Positions 62,560 to 64,000 of a stretch of 64,000 nt of DNA are shown here, piece after piece. The notes beneath the pieces are model-generated. The model saw only the letters and a list, made by a program, of their open reading frames with translations. It was not told where the DNA came from and made no database searches. The stretch covers positions 1,983,804 through 2,047,803 of the forward strand of contig CM055093.1 in NCBI GenBank assembly GCA_029204225.1. Direction: 5' to 3'. Source of the stretch: Diphasiastrum complanatum. Its lineage: Eukaryota > Streptophyta > Lycopodiopsida > Lycopodiales > Lycopodiaceae. The translations under genes were made by a program, and so were the position numbers. Each line of letters starts with the position of its first letter. Position 1 is the stretch's first letter.

Positions 62560-63310
62560 TCAACGACCTATCAAGGTCCTTCTATAGCAATGGCTCTCCA
62601 ACAATGTTCTTGATCAATAGCAATCAGACTATAGCAATGAATCTGATCCAATCACTCTTGTGGATCCTTTCTCCACCTTGCACCCTGATTGCAAAACAAC
62701 TCCTAGTCACAATGTTAATCCTGACTCCTGAGACCTCCTTTAGCATGCATCAAGGTTCTAAACCTCAGTGATCTGCTACTACAAGACACAGCAATTGCTT
62801 CCTAGCAATCTGCGCATGTGCATGCTTCCTTGCATGTGTACCGATTTCTTCCAATAGTGATTGGCAATCTACAACAATCTACCAATAGTGTTCTAATCAA
62901 TAGTGACCTATCTCCAACGATTTTCTAATTTGTAACATCTTCCAACGACCTAAATTCACAGTAGAAAATCTGTAGGTCAGCGATCCAGCAGACAAACAGG
63001 TTCAAGTCACTCCACTTCCAGCGAACAGTTCTAGATAGTGAATCAGTCTAATAGACCGTGAACTGTTGTTTGTTCTGTAGCTCAGCGATCAATCACCCAG
63101 TAAACAATTCTGCAGGCAACGATCTCTAGGCGATAGCAATCTGATCAAATAGCATTCCAGCTCAGTCAACAAACTCAGACAGCAATTAGATACAGCCAAC
63201 GATCAGGTTCAGCCAACAATCTGATTCTAGCAATCCAGCTCTCGGGCAGCAACGAACAGATCAGTGATCCGTACTTAGACCTGCAAATGGGTCAGCAATT
63301 AGATCTGTGT
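62560..63310. repeat. Degenerate AGCAATCTGATCC-type repeat array
   Basis: About 750 bp in which variants of CAGCAATCTGATC, CCAACGATC and AATAGTGA recur every 15-40 bp. Lies in the presumed leader direction of the LTR element at the right edge. Confidence 0.55.
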
Positions 63311-63394
63311 ATCTTCTCCAACAAACCAATCTTCTCCTAGAAGATTCTCATTGTCCTCTTGACAACGTTGACTCCACACTTTGCTACCCAACAA

Positions 63395-64000
63395 CTTGAG
63401 ATCTGAGGTAGATTTGATAATCTCCTCTTGCAGCACAACCCTTCTCCTTGTAGCACTAGATCTTCTCACAAAGATGCCATTGTTGTAGATGAAGATCAAA
63501 CTTGAGAGCTGGCTAGGGACACCAACTTCACACCTTGAAGATGGTCGAATCAATCTACATATGATGATTGACTCCATTCGTTGAGTACCTCCTTGTTCTC
63601 TCAATCTTGAACCATGCTCTGATACCATGTTAGAAAATCGACTTCTTCATAACAAGCAACCAAGATAAGATTCCTATTGTTGTTAGACAATAGCCATACA
63701 CATGCATGGAAGAGAACAGACATAACTATGATGAAGCAATGATAAGATGTACTCCAACTATGCCCCATTGCAAATGAGCTAGGGCACACTACATACTTAT
63801 AGACTTTGGTCTATGCCAAAAGCGAAAGCGAAAGCGAAAGCGAAAGCGAAAGCGAAAGCAAGAGCAAAAGCCTAATTAATGTCTCTATATATGGTAAAAG
63901 CACCAACACCTATCTATAGCAAAAACTTGTTCTCCAAATCAAGCACTAGAATCTCGAACTTGAGTCTAACTAAATTCTAGCTTGACTACACTAAATATAG
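63395..64000 (-). mobile_element. 5' end of a minus-strand LTR retrotransposon (copy 2), runs off the window
   Basis: The leader (63395-63615) and the PBS reverse complement GCTCTGATACCA (63616-63627) precede an LTR starting TGTTAGAAAATCG at 63628 and continuing past 64000. Same family and orientation as 6466-7045. Here the PBS is perfect, so this copy looks younger. Confidence 0.75.
63818..63859. repeat. (AAAGCG)n hexanucleotide repeat inside the LTR
   Basis: Seven near-perfect AAAGCG units. The copy at 6.9 kb has only AAAGC-like fragments at the matching place, so the array expanded in this copy or contracted in the other. Confidence 0.85.

Overview
This is nuclear DNA of a land plant. It carries most of a spliced glutamine:fructose-6-phosphate aminotransferase gene of plant type (minus strand, 45.1-52.4 kb). 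Nearly everything else recognisable is plant-style LTR retrotransposon sequence primed by initiator tRNA-Met, plus hAT DNA transposons and one LINE scrap. The dense nested repeats, the many (GA/CT)n tracts and the implied very long introns point to a large genome, such as a fern or gymnosperm. That lineage guess is inference; the sequence does not settle it.

Layout. 0.2-1.3 kb: hAT transposase C-terminal remnant. 1.6-2.9 kb: Ty3/gypsy integrase remnant. 4.2 kb: hAT-like terminus. 5.4-6.4 kb: CT tract, minisatellite and an unplaced coiled-coil ORF. 6.5-7.0 kb: 5' end of a minus-strand LTR element. 7.07-8.1 kb: second hAT transposase. 8.7-9.1 kb: LINE reverse transcriptase scrap. 10.4-11.0 kb: GA tract, GC-rich hairpins and a minisatellite. 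14.25-18.76 kb: Copia-type element B with long LTRs and only gag and protease. 18.77-23.96 kb: patchwork of gypsy pieces, including a reading frame with two tandem retropepsin motifs. 24.4-27.3 kb: Copia element D, one stop codon from an open gag-protease-integrase frame, internally deleted in RT. 28.2-28.7 kb: minus LTR remnant. 32.3-32.8 kb: non-autonomous hAT candidate. 33.0-34.8 kb: Copia element F. 36.29-42.13 kb: Copia element A (minus), with both LTRs and a nested solo LTR of another family. 45.07-52.35 kb: eight GFAT exons. 53.3-54.06 kb: chromodomain gypsy remnant (minus). 54.34-58.48 kb: gypsy element G, parent family of the solo LTR in A. 62.6-64 kb: degenerate repeats and a second copy of the 6.5 kb LTR end.

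The only cellular gene I can support is GFAT, the entry enzyme of the hexosamine (UDP-GlcNAc) pathway. Its eight visible exons join in phase into about 532 codons without a stop. The first ~125 codons, including the catalytic N-terminal Cys, and the last ~27 codons were not found in the window. Either the flanking introns exceed 11 kb and are packed with transposons, or the locus is truncated.

The most interesting signals are: an LTR family with AGTTA...TAACT termini, confirmed at two insertion sites; a shared GGGCGCCC palindrome in the leaders of a Copia and a gypsy element; tandem proteases in one gypsy frame; one-sided CpG loss in G-box motifs of element B's LTRs; and a GC-AG intron in GFAT.
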